Shown in pieces: positions 1-10,714 of a DNA stretch of 64,000 nucleotides. How positions within the stretch are numbered: the first letter of the stretch is position 1; each line of letters begins with the position of its first letter. The notes under the pieces were generated by a model that searched no databases, was not told the DNA's origin, and saw only the letters and a list, made by a program, of their open reading frames with translations. Made by a program: the position numbers and the translations under genes. The stretch comes from Tribonema minus (Eukaryota; Sar; Xanthophyceae; Tribonematales; Tribonemataceae), in contig JAFCMP010000119.1 in assembly GCA_017506865.1 (NCBI GenBank), positions 1 to 64,000 of the forward strand, given 5' to 3'.

Positions 1-754
1 TGTAGGCTTAGTTGAAGCGACCACTGCCATTTGGGGGGCGCGCGCGAGCTGTCGCGCCGAGCGCTGCTACACTTGTCATTTGTGTGTTTCGAGGTGCGCT
101 TGCCCGAGGCTCCGCACAGCGGTGGCCATCCCCCCATTTCGCAGGTGGCTTGCGGTTTTCCTTTCCTAGCTTCATTTGCATCTGGTGAACAAGCGTGCGC
201 CAACGCTCACGCTCGGCCCGTGCACGCCCGCTCACGCATCTGCAGTCCTGCTACCATCCGGCAATTGCGCATACATGCGGTGACGAAAATGATACGCTTT
301 CTTGTACGCGTCTGCTGCTGCAGCTCTCATGCCTGCATGGCCCATGTTGCCATTGGCTGTTGTCATCAAAATGCACAGTACTACAGGGTTGCAAGGCTCC
401 GCATTCAATAGTTATTGGCTTGTCGATGCAGTCAACAGAAGTCTTCATGTCAACATGGCGCTCACAATGTGAAATTTCAAAGCATCAGATACCACCCACA
501 CAAGCCATATGCCTACGTGCTGGTACAAGCAGTTGCGTTAGGTAGTGCACACGTGCATCGTGTGTACGTCAAGCATACAGCACATGTGACCCGAAATGCT
601 TTTTCGTTGCAGCACTACTCTATTATAATATATATATGTCCTATCTTACATGTATGGACATGTGACATGGCCGAAAGCCATGTACTAGTAGGCAAGGCGT
701 GCTGATCGCCGTGCCCGGCCTTGCGCATCGGAACCTGCCACTGCTGGCAGGAGC
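1..754. other. No recognisable gene
   Basis: Short overlapping frames occur on both strands but none has a recognisable domain, repeat or convincing exon with splice sites. An AT-rich patch lies near 620-640. I see nothing else here. Confidence 0.5.
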
Positions 755-834
755 ACTCGAACCGGGGACCGAACGATATCTGACAGGTCGTGTCCCATTA
801 CAGTCGTTCGCGCTACCAACTGCGCCACCAAGAG
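755..834 (-). pseudogene. Truncated tRNA-Tyr(GTA) copy
   Basis: The 5' acceptor strand CTCTTGG, the D arm, the GTA anticodon loop, the intron and the anticodon 3' strand are all present and nearly identical to the intact gene at 3597-3689. After GGTTCGAGT the sequence changes, so the 3' strand of the T stem (CCGGG) and of the acceptor stem (CCAGGAG) is lost. It cannot fold as a tRNA. Internal A and B boxes remain, so transcription by RNA polymerase III is conceivable. Confidence 0.85.
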
Positions 835-1197
835 AGGACATGACACCATTTGCTTTGTCTGAACCTGATGTGCGTCGGTGTAGCTGTTGGGCTCGTGTTG
901 GGGCGCCTTGCCTCGCTGCTGCACTTCAGCAAAGGTGATGACTCTGCCGCACAAAGTCTGAGAAGGCTCGGCTGGAGTGTAGCCAGTCTCTGCTATGTTA
1001 AGGCATATACTTGGAAGTAGCAGCAGCTGCAGATCATGGTGGTGATTCAGAGGCCTTTGTCGGACATGTCAGCTTACCAAGGCGGACTTCAACCATTGGA
1101 TCGTAAAAAACTTGAGACTGGCGTGGGCAAGGGGTAATCGCTTGTTGACCTGTAATTGAAACACCTCAACATATTGATATCATGATGCGTCAACCAA
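755..1197 (-). repeat. Left arm of large inverted repeat
   Basis: Read on the minus strand, this segment matches 3235-3679 almost base for base, including the flank of the tRNA-Tyr gene and the tRNA up to the T loop. The match ends abruptly at 755, inside the T arm. Differences are few, for example one base in the D loop and one in the tRNA intron, so the duplication is fairly recent. Confidence 0.85.
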
Positions 1198-3234
1198 TTT
1201 GGGGGACGCATGGTAGCCGCATGTGCAGCACAACCTTAGTCACATCTGTAGCACGCCCGATCTCCGTGCCCAGCAGTCAAAGGCTCCATTCAAAGTTGTT
1301 GCCGTTGTTGTGGCAGCGTTTGTCCAGTGACATGGGGCGTCGTAGTAAATCATGTTGATCCGGCGCCGACACACCCACCTGCTTGTCACAAAGACGGCGA
1401 AAGAGTGCACCAGATGCGCAAGTGGTGTGACCTTGTCCCCAACCTCATCGCATAACATTGGTCCAAGATGTGAAGCTGTGCTCAATTGTGGTGCCAGCTG
1501 AGATAAAATTTCTAGCTCTGCATTGCGACAGTCGTACTTCAAGTTGATGGCTTCCTCAGACAAGGGCAGCAACCCCTATACCGCAAGGTGCAGTCAGAAC
1601 TCTGGTCAGCGGTGTTACTAGTACGTATGGACTTGTATTTATAAAGGCCCAAGGGAGGCCGGGTTGCCTATGCAATCGAAAAGCTTGCGTCAACGCAGCA
1701 GCCTAGTCTGCGTGTTACTAGTACTAAGCGCAAGTGCCTTGACTGCATCTGCGCATATGACCTCTTTCGCTTGTTGAACAATTCACACATGCGTTTTGGT
1801 GACGGCACCGTGGTGCTGCTGCTGCCAGAGACGATGTCTGCACGCGATTATGGTTTCATTGCATTAATCGAGTCTGTGGTGCACACTGCACGTAATGCTT
1901 GCTCTGGGCCTCAAGACCCCCAGCTGCTTGCCGGAGCCAAGATCTGGCAGACCACGTTCCTTCTCTTTCAAAATCTGCTTTCCATTGAGACTGCCATTCG
2001 TCATGCATGATCATGCATGCTTGGAGCCAACAGCAACTTGAAGCAAGGCACCAACCATGTATATAACATGCTCTTGCATCCTTTCAACAAAACACGTGCT
2101 GATGCATTCATTTGCACTTTTTCAAAAATTTAAGAACATTATGAAAGCTTACATCAGCAGGTGCCGCCTGAGGCTACAACGCACTTGCAAGCAATTTTGC
2201 AAGTCGTCGGTAACATGAGACTTCAACGCACTCTAGTGACCAATAACGACAGCCTGCTGAGCAGCTAGTTGCCGAGTGTTTAAAAATAAGATTGTGTCGC
2301 AACAGGCAGGTTGCAATTGATGTTGCGCAGTTGATTCAATGGATTGCAACCATTGTTCAGAATGTGTCCGAACACTGCATTTTGCATCCTCTCACGCTGG
2401 CGTACTGACTCAGCAGTGGTAGGGCATCAGGCCCAAGTCCAAAGTTTGCTTCTTTAGATTCCCGGCAAAGTGGCTGCAAGATGTGGTTTGTAAGGCTTAT
2501 GACGCTCAGGCTGATGTGCTGCCCTTCACTACGCTCGTGTAGTACCCCGTCAGCTGCAAGTTTGTAGTATCATATGATTGTGATTGGTGATCACTGCGGT
2601 TCTGTACTTTATAATTAATTCTCGCTCAGGGCGCGAAAAAGGCCCAGATGATTGGCGGTTCTGTACTCGTTGCAGCTGCTTGCCAGTGAGTGCCGCTGTG
2701 TCCGACCTCAATTACCTTGCTACAAGCCTGTAAGATGGGCCCCTCATGGATGGGCTCATATGCACCTATCTGGTTCTTGACCACAAAACTTGGGACTCGC
2801 TCATTCATACAGGTTCTTGAAGGCAGCAGCGCTCACCCGCCTCGCTAATGCACAATATGAAAAATACTTGAGAATTCTAACGATGGGCACACACACCTTG
2901 CCTGCGACCCGCCATATGGTCAGCTGTGACCTGATGCATCATGACTGATTGGATGTGGGCAATACGCTGTGTTCATAGGCCATAGTATACATGTATTTTA
3001 CAGGGTGCAAATCTTCAAAGCTCCATGCATTGGCAATTCGATTGGAGTGGCGGCGTGCCCCTTTCCACCAGACGCCCCACGTTGCTGGACACATTCTGCA
3101 GCAAGAACAGTTTGGAAATGGAGTGCGAGGCACGCATGCTACAGCGCGATTTCAAGGTTCGAAATTTTAGAGGCACTGCGTTTTGGGGGGTGCGTGCTAA
3201 AGAATTCCTAAAAAGCATTGTGCTGCCCCTCCAA
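1198..3234. other. Spacer between inverted repeat arms
   Basis: About 2 kb with no recognised domain. Two open frames are a little more protein-like than background: 1240-1572 on the minus strand (110 aa, leucine-rich) and 1771-2010 on the plus strand (79 aa). Neither has splice context or similarity I recognise. A short dispersed repeat lies at about 2616-2655. Confidence 0.35.
2616..2655 (+). repeat. Short dispersed repeat, copy 1
   Basis: A segment of about 40 bases with the core TCTCGCTCAGGGCGCGAAAA followed by CCAGATGA. Copies occur near 41712-41752 (minus) and 45604-45640 (plus). The family is unknown. Shared edges beyond the core are short, so these may be fragments of a longer element. 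Confidence 0.6.
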
Positions 3235-3679
3235 TGGTTGACGCATCATGATCTCAATATGTTGAGGTGTTTCAATTACAGGTCAACAAGCGATTACCCC
3301 TTGCCCACGCCAGTCTCAAGTTTTTTACGATCCAATGGTTGAAGTCCGCCTTGGTAAGCTAACATGTCCGACAAAGGCCTCTGAATCACCACCATGATCT
3401 GCAGCTGCTGCTACTTCCAAGTATATGGCTTCACATACCCGAGACTGGCTACACTCCAGCCGAGCCTTCTCAGACTTTGTGCGGCAGAGTCATCACCTTT
3501 GCTGAAGTGCAGCAGCGAGGCAAGGCGCCCCAACACGAGCCCAACAGCTACACCGACGCACATCAGATTCAGACAAAGCAAACGGTGTCATGTCCTCTCT
3601 TGGTGGCGCAGTTGGCAGCGCGAACGACTGTAATGGGACACAACCTGTCAGATATCGTTCGGTCCCCGGTTCGAGTCCG
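3235..3679 (+). repeat. Right arm of large inverted repeat
   Basis: Partner of 755-1197 in opposite orientation, about 445 bp. It includes roughly 360 bp of upstream flank and most of the tRNA-Tyr gene. The arms enclose about 2 kb, so the whole could form a fold-back. No terminal target duplication was recognised. Confidence 0.85.
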
Positions 3680-3689
3680 GGCCAGGAGA
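3597..3689 (+). tRNA. tRNA-Tyr(GTA) with a 20-nt intron
   Basis: The cloverleaf can be drawn in full. Acceptor stem CTCTTGG/CCAGGAG (one G-T wobble) with discriminator A; D stem GCGC/GCGC; anticodon stem AACGA/TCGTT with loop C-T-GTA-A; T stem CCCGG/CCGGG with loop TTCGAGT; 5-nt variable region. A 20-nt intron (3634-3653) interrupts the anticodon loop after position 37, where nuclear tRNA introns lie. Eukaryotic tRNA-Tyr genes usually contain an intron. The A box and the B box GGTTCGAGTCC fit the consensus. No CCA is encoded, as expected in a nucleus, and a T7 run follows. Confidence 0.93.
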
Positions 3690-3698
3690 ACATGCCTA

Positions 3699-3705
3699 TT
3701 TTTTT
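3699..3705 (+). terminator. RNA polymerase III terminator
   Basis: Seven consecutive T residues begin 10 bases after the tRNA-Tyr discriminator base. This is the standard polymerase III stop signal and supports the right-arm copy as the functional gene. Confidence 0.8.
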
Positions 3706-4343
3706 CCAATCATGGGGGTCACAATTTGAGGCTGTTGTCAGTTTTAAAAGCCCAGGATGAACGAATGGCATTTAATGATATTCATTAAATGACATTTCAC
3801 TTCAGCATGCTGCACAAATGCGGATGCCCATGTGCCCTAATGAATCATTATGGCACATTCGGCTGAGTGACCATGCATGGTCCTCGAGCTGAACATATTT
3901 CATCTGCATGCTGCAAGCAGAAATAATGGGGGCACGGCAAAGCACGTGCAGTACTCCAGGCGCAATGACTTCATGTGAAGCGGTTCTGGGGGAGCAGCCC
4001 AGAGTGCAATATGCACACATTCTTGAGAGCGTGTGCTGTGGTTCATTGTATACCTGTGGATTCATGTTCCATTCTACATTCGGGGGACATGTCTGCAGAG
4101 ATGCAAGCCAAATCAATGCCCGACAGAACGACATTGAGACGTCAACTGCACTGGCAAAAAATGTCAAGAGCGAGCAAGTGCCCACGGGTACCGTTAAACT
4201 TTCTCTTCCAATGCCATGCGGAAGTGCAAGCAACAGAAATGCTTGAAGCACACTCATCAGCTTCAGGGGCCCTTCCCCTCAGACTACTGGTGACCGAGCT
4301 GCAAATAACTACCACGGTGCGGCAACACGAACACCGGCCTGGT
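3706..4343. other. Spacer left of the retrotransposon
   Basis: Open frames on both strands (largest 3802-4257 minus, 151 aa) overlap each other and show no known domain, so I do not call a gene. A perfect 9-bp palindrome with a 3-base loop lies at 3770-3790. Confidence 0.4.
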
Positions 4344-4750
4344 TGATACGAAAAAGCTAGGTGGTAATATGTGAAGATGTGTGATGTGGGATGAGTGAGA
4401 TGCTAGGTTGAAGCTGACTTTTGGTGAGCAGTTGAGAAACAGAGAGAGGTAGAGAGAGAGAGAGCACAGAGACAAGTTAGGGATCACCTGTGTTAATGTA
4501 GATGGTCCTCACAGCTAGCTGCACAGTCCAATGCTTGGGTGGGGGGCTTCCCTCAGTCTTGCTCCAGCGAGTTCCAGGAAGAGAAGTGTGACACTCTCAA
4601 TCTCTGGCCAGCTAGGGCCTAGGGTTAGAACTACAAATGTGAAGTTGCATACAAACACCTAGAGACATCATATAGGAAGCCCTGGTACCTAGAACTCTCT
4701 GATGGCATGTCACCCTTTCAGCTAAGGTGCACATACCCAAAGCCGTAACA
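4344..4750 (-). repeat. 3' LTR of the retrotransposon
   Basis: 407 bp, TGATACG... to ...CCGTAACA on the plus strand, almost identical to 17285-17695. It contains a GA-rich microsatellite of 14 bases near 4450. It lies right after the polypurine tract in element orientation, which makes it the 3' LTR. Confidence 0.95.
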
Positions 4751-4751
4751 A

Positions 4752-4763
4752 CTCCCCCTTCCT
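4752..4763 (-). promoter_or_regulatory. Polypurine tract
   Basis: On the minus strand the sequence is AGGAAGGGGGAG, one base before the 3' LTR. This is the usual position and composition of the plus-strand DNA primer of LTR retrotransposons, and it fixes the orientation of the element. Confidence 0.85.
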
Positions 4764-5022
4764 AGACACAACTCCGTCCTCGGAGCTGCCCCAGGTTCTA
4801 GCATGAGAGAGATGCACGAATCAGGTCAACGTTCCAGGCCCACCCAACACACCGCTATGCTTCCTATGCAGAAGGCTATGCTGCACAGGACGGCTGTGTC
4901 GGACCTACTGCGGGACCCCGCCCAGTCCACGCAGCACTGTCACTGAGCCTACTAGCTTGCTCATGTGACGGCCGTTGAGCCGTTGGCAATGGCCCACACG
5001 ACCCTAACCTCGCGCTACTTCG

Positions 5023-6855
5023 CTAACTGGAGTCATCAACAGCTATCGGCTCCGCCTCAGTCGCGGCCGCCGCCAGCTCGCTGTCTACTGGCTTGTCGAT
5101 GAGTATGTTCCATGCTGAGTGTCTGGCCAGCTTTGGCTGAGACTCGCCCTCGCCCGCTGTGTAGTAGCCAGGCCTCAACACAACCGTACGTGGCTGTGAC
5201 TCTCCGTTGAACAACACCTCAAAGGTGAACTTGCTGCGCCACGGCATGTATGTTGACCAGCTTGCCGCGCGACCAGCCAGTTGACTCCGAGTGATAGCGC
5301 ACCACCTCGCCCTCGTAGTTGGCGCCAAAATCAGATGGTATGATGGGACTGGTGACTAGCGTCAACTCCGGTTGGCTCGCCGTAATGCCACTGCGCTCCG
5401 CCCGGTGCTTGACTGCGTGCGCCAGCGCTACTGCCTGTTTGACATCGGTCTTGGTGATGTCCTCCCACACACCATCGTCATAGCGCGCCCGCCAATATGG
5501 CTTGAGGTAGCTGTCTATGCGCCCCCAGATATATGTGAGCGGTGCGTCGCGCGGCTTGTGCTCTCGCACTACCTCTGTACCGCGTCGGAAAACTGCCAGC
5601 GCTGCATCGCGCTCCAACTGAGCAGATGGCTTAGCTTCCGGTCGCTGAGCATATGCAAACTGCTCACTCTCTGGGCGCAGCTCGTACAGAGCATGAAAAG
5701 TGTCCAGCGTCCAAGGCGTCACAATCTCAAGCATTGCGTCCTTGCCGACCCATTCGCTCAGTTGACCGTCACGCCTGAGCCACCTGTAATCCCAGGTGCC
5801 ATTTGGGTTGGCCCGCCTGTCGTGAATGGTGTACACCTGCTCATCCACATCAAGGTCCGCCAACTGCTCGCCTGTGAGCCTTGCGTGCACTGTGCCCTTG
5901 GACGTCAGGTGACCTGGCCGCCGGTGAAAGGGCTTCATGTTGGAAACGTGGACTATGGTGTGTCTCACTCTCCTGCCCATCATGCGCGCCGAGAATGAAA
6001 GCCCTGACTTGGTGGCCTGCATCAGCTGCCATGGCCCCAAATACTTGGGATCTAGCTTGCGACCCCTGCCTGGTACCGGTTGCTGCTCGATCATGACCAA
6101 ATCTCCCACCGAGTAGCTGACCGTGCGCCGCACATCGCGATTACGCTGCTCTATGCGCTCGCGCCTGATGCCATACGCCTCGTCAATGACGCGTTGCGCC
6201 ACCTCCATGTGAGTCAGGCGCTCCTGTATCTCGCTGAGCAGATCACCTCTGTGCTTCACATTGCCGAACGCCTCTAGCGGAATAGCTGCCTCCCGGCCAT
6301 GCACGCAATAGTATGGCGTCAAGCCCGTCTCTGTGCGCGGTGATGTTCTGAGCGCGTACTGCACAGCCTCCAGGCCCTTGTGCCAGTTGACCTGTTGATC
6401 TGACACCCAGAGCTGTAGTGCTGCAAGAACACGCCGCTTCATGCGCTCTGCTACCCCATTGGCTTGTGGATGGTACGCAGATGTCTCCACCTTGTTGACC
6501 ATGAAGAGCCGGCACAAGTCAGCAATGACTGCTGCCACAAACTCCTTGCCTTGGTCTGAAATCAGCTGCTCTGGCATACTGCCAATGTCTAGGAACAGCC
6601 TGTATAGTATGTCCGCCACTGTGGTTGCCTCCTTGTCCTTTGTGGCGTACAGCCATACATACCCGCTGCGCGCGTCTACTACAACGAGTATGTACACGTG
6701 GCCAGCCGATGACTTGACGGATGCTTGGAGGAAATCCACATGTACGCGTTGGTAGACGTGTGTGGGCTCGATCACCAACTGCACGTACTGACTTGAAGTT
6801 GAAGACTTGCGCTTCTGGCACGCTACGCAGCTGATGACGTACTGCCTGACATCAG
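5023..6855 (-). pseudogene. Integrase with chromo/Tudor-like C-terminus
   Basis: The long frame 6784-5219 (521 aa) holds the catalytic core with D17, D77 and E113, the last two 35 residues apart (DD35E). The zinc-binding CVAC lies just upstream in the same frame, but its HH half is in another frame across a break near 6850. After the core, residues 315-352 resemble a chromodomain (aromatic-rich, ending in EWVGKDAM) and 417-450 look Tudor-like (YWRARYDDG.WEDITK). The tail continues in another frame to a stop at 5023 after a break near 5255. Chromodomain integrases are known to steer chromoviruses to heterochromatin. The chromo call is plausible; the Tudor call is resemblance only. Confidence 0.85.
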
Positions 6856-7990
6856 CGCTCTGCCTGGCCAGTAGAAACGCTCAGCAATCCTGATTAACGT
6901 TGCGCCCACACCGCCGTGCGCCGCGCTTGCGTCGTCATGGCCAAGTCTGAGCACCAAGGGCCTGAGCACTGATGGTGTCACCCACTGTAGCAGCATCTTG
7001 CCACGCTTAGGCTTGCTAACTGCACAATGTTGAAGCAGGCCGTTCTCCTCGGTGGTGTACAACTCCCTGCACATCATCAAGTGCATAGCCAATATCTTGT
7101 CACGGGGCAGCTCACTCTGATCCAATGCCCTCGTGACCGCCTGGCAGAAAGCATGGCGCCTCTGCATCTCCAAGAACACTTCCCTGCTGAGCATCGCTGG
7201 CGTAGGTGAGGCATCACCGCCCGCCGCAGCCTCCACGACGCCCGCTGCGTCTGTGTCCGGCCTAGGAGCGGTCATCTTGCGCCTGCTATTATGCCTGACG
7301 CCTGATGGCTCTTCCTCCTGACCATCAAGTGTCGTTGCACATGCCTCTGGTTCTGGCACGTGCACACGTGGGTCTGCTGCGCCAGCTGTCAAGTCAGTGC
7401 TCAATGAGCTCTTGCGCCTCCGTTTCGATCCTGTGCCGCCTATCGCGTCAGCGCTCACCACATGGGCAAGCCTACGCTTCCCGACCGCCGTCATCGCTGT
7501 GTCAGCGCTCGCTGCATCAGTGCTCACCGCACTAGTGCGCCTGCGCTTTGCCTTGGCGGTGCGTAGCTGCGCTAAACCTCCACTGACATGCTGTGCCTCA
7601 TCGCGCGTCAGTGCGCCTCCATCTTGTGCCAGCTGTACCTGAGCATCAGCATGCCAGGCAAATGACTCTGGCGACGCAAACAACGTGACGTTGCCCTCGC
7701 AGTCTGGGGCCGGCACGTCATCTTCCTTTAAAAGCTCCTTGGCCTGCGCAATGCTCATGCTGAACAAGCGTCCGGCCACTCCTCCGCTCTCGCTCGCCGC
7801 TGCCATAACAGCCGCATCGTTGAAGCGGTACGGAAACCCGTGTGGTGCCGCTACAGCATAGCCGTGCAACATAGCCACTCTCACCACGCCTTGTTGAGCG
7901 CTGCTGCGCACAGTCTGACCTTGCTGAGCGCCGCTGCACGCGCTGTCCGCAGTCACATGGTGATCATCAGCGAATTTGACCCCAGATGGC
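6856..7990 (-). pseudogene. Basic linker and integrase HH zinc motif
   Basis: Part of the 8217-6823 frame. From about 7990 it encodes roughly 370 residues between RNase H and integrase, far longer than the usual gypsy spacer. It has three KRRR-type basic clusters spaced about 30 residues apart and followed by S/T-rich text (AKRRRTS, VGKRRLAH, SKRRRKSSL), like repeated nuclear localisation signals. It ends with GH..AHGG and RFYWPG, the HH half of the integrase H2C2 finger. The part of the frame above 7990 is the shadow of RNase H. Confidence 0.7.
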
Positions 7991-8485
7991 GGCGCGTTGA
8001 AGCACTGCATCTGACCAACCCTCGTCAGCATGCCAGTACTCCTTCGGCGCATCAAGCTCCGCTTGTGTTGGCAGCCGTGAAAGGCCGTCTGCGTTGCCAT
8101 TGTGCTTGCCAGATCTGTGCTGCACGGTGACGTCATACTCCATGACTCGCATCGCCCAACGCAGCAACTTGCCATTGTGGTCCCGTAGTGTAAGTAACCA
8201 CCTGAGCGCTGCTGCATCCGTGACCACCGTGACTGGGCACCCCAAGATGTATGGCCGGAAGTGGTTGAGCGACAACACCACCGCTAAGCATTCGAGCGCT
8301 GTTGCCCCCATGTTGGCGTCTTGCTCGCTGTTGAGCTTGCTGAAGTAGCCAACAACTACCTCTCTGACCTCCACCCCCTTCTCAAGGCGGCGACGTCCCG
8401 TCGTCGTGCAAGCTTGCGCTTGCGCTTCTAGCTCCGTCAGTGGCCTGAACTGCGTGAGTACACCCGCGCATGCTGTTTTGGAAGC
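7967..8485 (-). pseudogene. RNase H domain
   Basis: Gypsy-type RNase H that follows RT. Visible signatures are the first aspartate in VTDASKT, ALECLAVV with the catalytic glutamate, VVTDAAALRWLL, and the terminal RSGKHNGNADGLSR. It joins RT in a different frame: RT stops right after LPFVL at 8491 and the RNase H text resumes one base out of phase, so a single-base loss is likely. Confidence 0.88.
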
Positions 8486-8490
8486 ATCCG

Positions 8491-9435
8491 TTACAGCACA
8501 AACGGCAACGAGAAGTCTGGGTGCATGACCAGCGTGGCGCCGCACATCGCCTCCTTCAGCCGCTGGTACGCGCGTTGTCGCGTGGCATCCCACAGCAGGT
8601 GCGAGTTCTTGTCTTTGGTGAGCTCGACGATGGGCGCCGCCAGTTTACTGAAGTCTTTGATGTAGCGCCTGTAGTAATTGAAGCAGCCCATAATGGTCTG
8701 CACCAATCTCTTGTCTGGCTTGCCCCTGCTGTCTAGTGGAGGTGCCATGCCTAGCATTGCCTTCACCTTGTCAGGATCTGGTCTAGCTCCGCCCGCGCCA
8801 ACTATGTGCCCGAGAAACTTTACCTCCTCGCGGAACAGCTGGCACTTGTGTCTGGCAACGCTCATGCCGGCGGCATCAATCCTCCCCAGCACATCGTCAA
8901 GCTGCTTGATGTGCGCCTCGAGTGAATTGCTGTAAATTAGCACATCATCGATGTACACCACCGCGTGCACTCCAAACGCCTCGCCTAGCACCTGGTGCAT
9001 GAGCCGTGTGAACTGCGCCGGCAGGTTGACCAAGCCAAAAGGCGCCACCGAGTACTGTTACAACGCACCGTTGGGCAGTCGAAACGCGGTCTTGGGCTTG
9101 GCGTCCTCTGAGAGTGGGATCTGGTAGTACCCGGCCGCCAAGTCGAGCGTTGACATGACCGATGCTCCGCGCAGCTTTTGCAGCATGCCGTCTATGTTGC
9201 CAATGCCATGACTGTCGCGCTTGGTCACTGAGTTGAGTTTGCGAAAGTCAACGCAAAACCGAATCTTGTCGTTCTGCTGCACAAGTACTGGGTTGCAGGC
9301 CCAAGGGCTAGTTGAAACTTCAACATGGCCCCGTTCTAGCATCGCCTTAACCCATTGCATGATGTACTCAGCCTCCTTCTGAGCCCAATGCCTGGCCTTG
9401 TCCGCCATTGGTGCCACGTCGCCGGTATCTACATA
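8491..9435 (-). pseudogene. Reverse transcriptase, interrupted by a stop
   Basis: Two parts in one frame. 9441-9058 has the N-terminal motifs (RFCVDFRKLN, LDLAAGYYQIPL, KTAFRLPNG). 9048-8491 has PFGLVN, the catalytic YIDD (residues 32-35 of that part) and FLGHIV. They are split by a TAA at 9058-9060 where the family has a Tyr-type codon before the PFGL motif, so one base change explains it. Thumb and connection (KPDKRLVQ..MGCFNYYRRYI) are intact. The frame also breaks from the protease frame near 9435. Confidence 0.92.
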
Positions 9436-10714
9436 TGTCAATCTCCGTCAGGTGCGTCCGGCATGGGTTCTTCGGGTCTTTTGCAAACACTGAGCGATGC
9501 GCACGCAGCACCCGAAGTACCTTGTCAACTAGCAACTCGCCGTCTAGCGCCTTTTCCCGCAGCATGGGATTGACTTCACCGTCCACCATGAGCATCTCGC
9601 GCTCTTCCTCGTCAGTGCACAGGTCATCCTGCTGCACTTGCGCGCCTTGCTCGCCTGGAGGCACTGGTGACGCTCCATTGGTGGTACTAGCCTCTGGTGA
9701 CGCTCCACTGGTTGCGCCTGTGTCCGGTGACGCTCTGTTGGTCGTGTCTGTGTCTGGTGACGCTCCATTGATCACGCCTGTGTCTGGTGATGCTCCATTG
9801 GTCGCGCCTGTGTCTGGTGATGCTCCGCTGGTAGATGCCGTCGCTGAGCGCTGTGGTTGAAAGTGCTTGGCGAGCCCCTTTTGCAGCCCGTCTGCCATTA
9901 CGGCATCAGACTGCATGCGATACGCAGCTGCTACTGCCGCCAGTTGCGCGCGCAGGTCTGGCTCCGCTTCTGCTGCACGCATCAGCCAATCTTGAAGTAG
10001 CCCAACACTGGCATCCTTCATATCAACTATTTCTCCATCCTGCGCTGGACGTACGCTGCCGATGTGGGTATTGCGCCGTATCAAAAGTGGCATTGTTGAA
10101 GTATTGACCACTTTGGCGTGCACTACATTCGCCGATGCTACGCGCACTGCCGCTAGCGCCACACGCGCACCGCGCTGTGTCAGATCCTCAATGACCTGAG
10201 TGGTGCCTGGCACAAACACACCGTCATACTCCGACACTCCCTCCAGTTTTGGGTGCAGGCTCATCTCTAAAATCTGTTCTTCAAAGGGCGCTATGACAAC
10301 GTCCTCTGTGAGCCTTGCAGCCCTATGCTGAGGTGGTGAAACTGCTGCCTCAGTAGGGGTACTCAATGACCCACGGCGCTTAATCTCACCAAGTGCCGCA
10401 GCTGCATCTCCAGCAGTCACCATAGGTGCAACTGGTCCACTGGCTCCAAGCGGCGCAAAAGCTGGCTTGCCAGTCTCATATGATATGACCGAGCCAAACT
10501 TCACAAAGAAGTCAGTGCCTAGGATGCCATCCATGCCTGGCAGCTCCACAATGAAGCACCTATGCTGGCACTGCTTGCCCCCGAACTGTAACCATAGGGT
10601 CACCGCGCCAAGAATGGGGATGGACTTGCGCGTGTCAGCGAGCTCTATGATAGTGGGATCACGCCTCTCCAGACGGCATCTAGCTCCAGCTGGCAAGTTT
10701 TCAGCTGCTTGCAA
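9368..10714 (-). CDS. Protease C-terminal half and protease-RT linker
   Basis: A 448-aa frame. Residues 1-80 give the second half of the retroviral-type aspartic protease, ending ILGTDFF (64-70), the flap/terminal signature. The catalytic DTGAD is in the preceding ORF, which overlaps this one by 70 bases in the -1 frame. The middle has no recognised domain. A 30-bp minisatellite encodes six GASPDTG-type repeats, and a short stretch (HRSVFAKD) that normally opens the RT region follows. The last residues are off-frame. Whether the -1 step is programmed or a mutation is unresolved; I see no canonical X-XXY-YYZ heptamer. Confidence 0.75.
   Translation of the reverse strand: MQAAENLPAGARCRLERRDPTIIELADTRKSIPILGAVTLWLQFGGKQCQHRCFIVELPGMDGILGTDFFVKFGSVISYETGKPAFAPLGASGPVAPMVTAGDAAAALGEIKRRGSLSTPTEAAVSPPQHRAARLTEDVVIAPFEEQILEMSLHPKLEGVSEYDGVFVPGTTQVIEDLTQRGARVALAAVRVASANVVHAKVVNTSTMPLLIRRNTHIGSVRPAQDGEIVDMKDASVGLLQDWLMRAAEAEPDLRAQLAAVAAAYRMQSDAVMADGLQKGLAKHFQPQRSATASTSGASPDTGATNGASPDTGVINGASPDTDTTNRASPDTGATSGASPEASTTNGASPVPPGEQGAQVQQDDLCTDEEEREMLMVDGEVNPMLREKALDGELLVDKVLRVLRAHRSVFAKDPKNPCRTHLTEIDICRYRRRGTNGGQGQALGSEGG
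9666..9845 (-). repeat. 30-bp minisatellite, six copies
   Basis: Six in-frame 30-bp units starting GGTGACGCTC on the plus strand, giving a GASPDTGxxN decapeptide array in the linker between protease and RT. Length polymorphism between element copies would be expected. Confidence 0.9.

Noticed and set aside
3802-4257. 151-residue minus-strand ORF before the retrotransposon
   Set aside because: Two long plus-strand frames overlap it and none shows a motif; judged chance.
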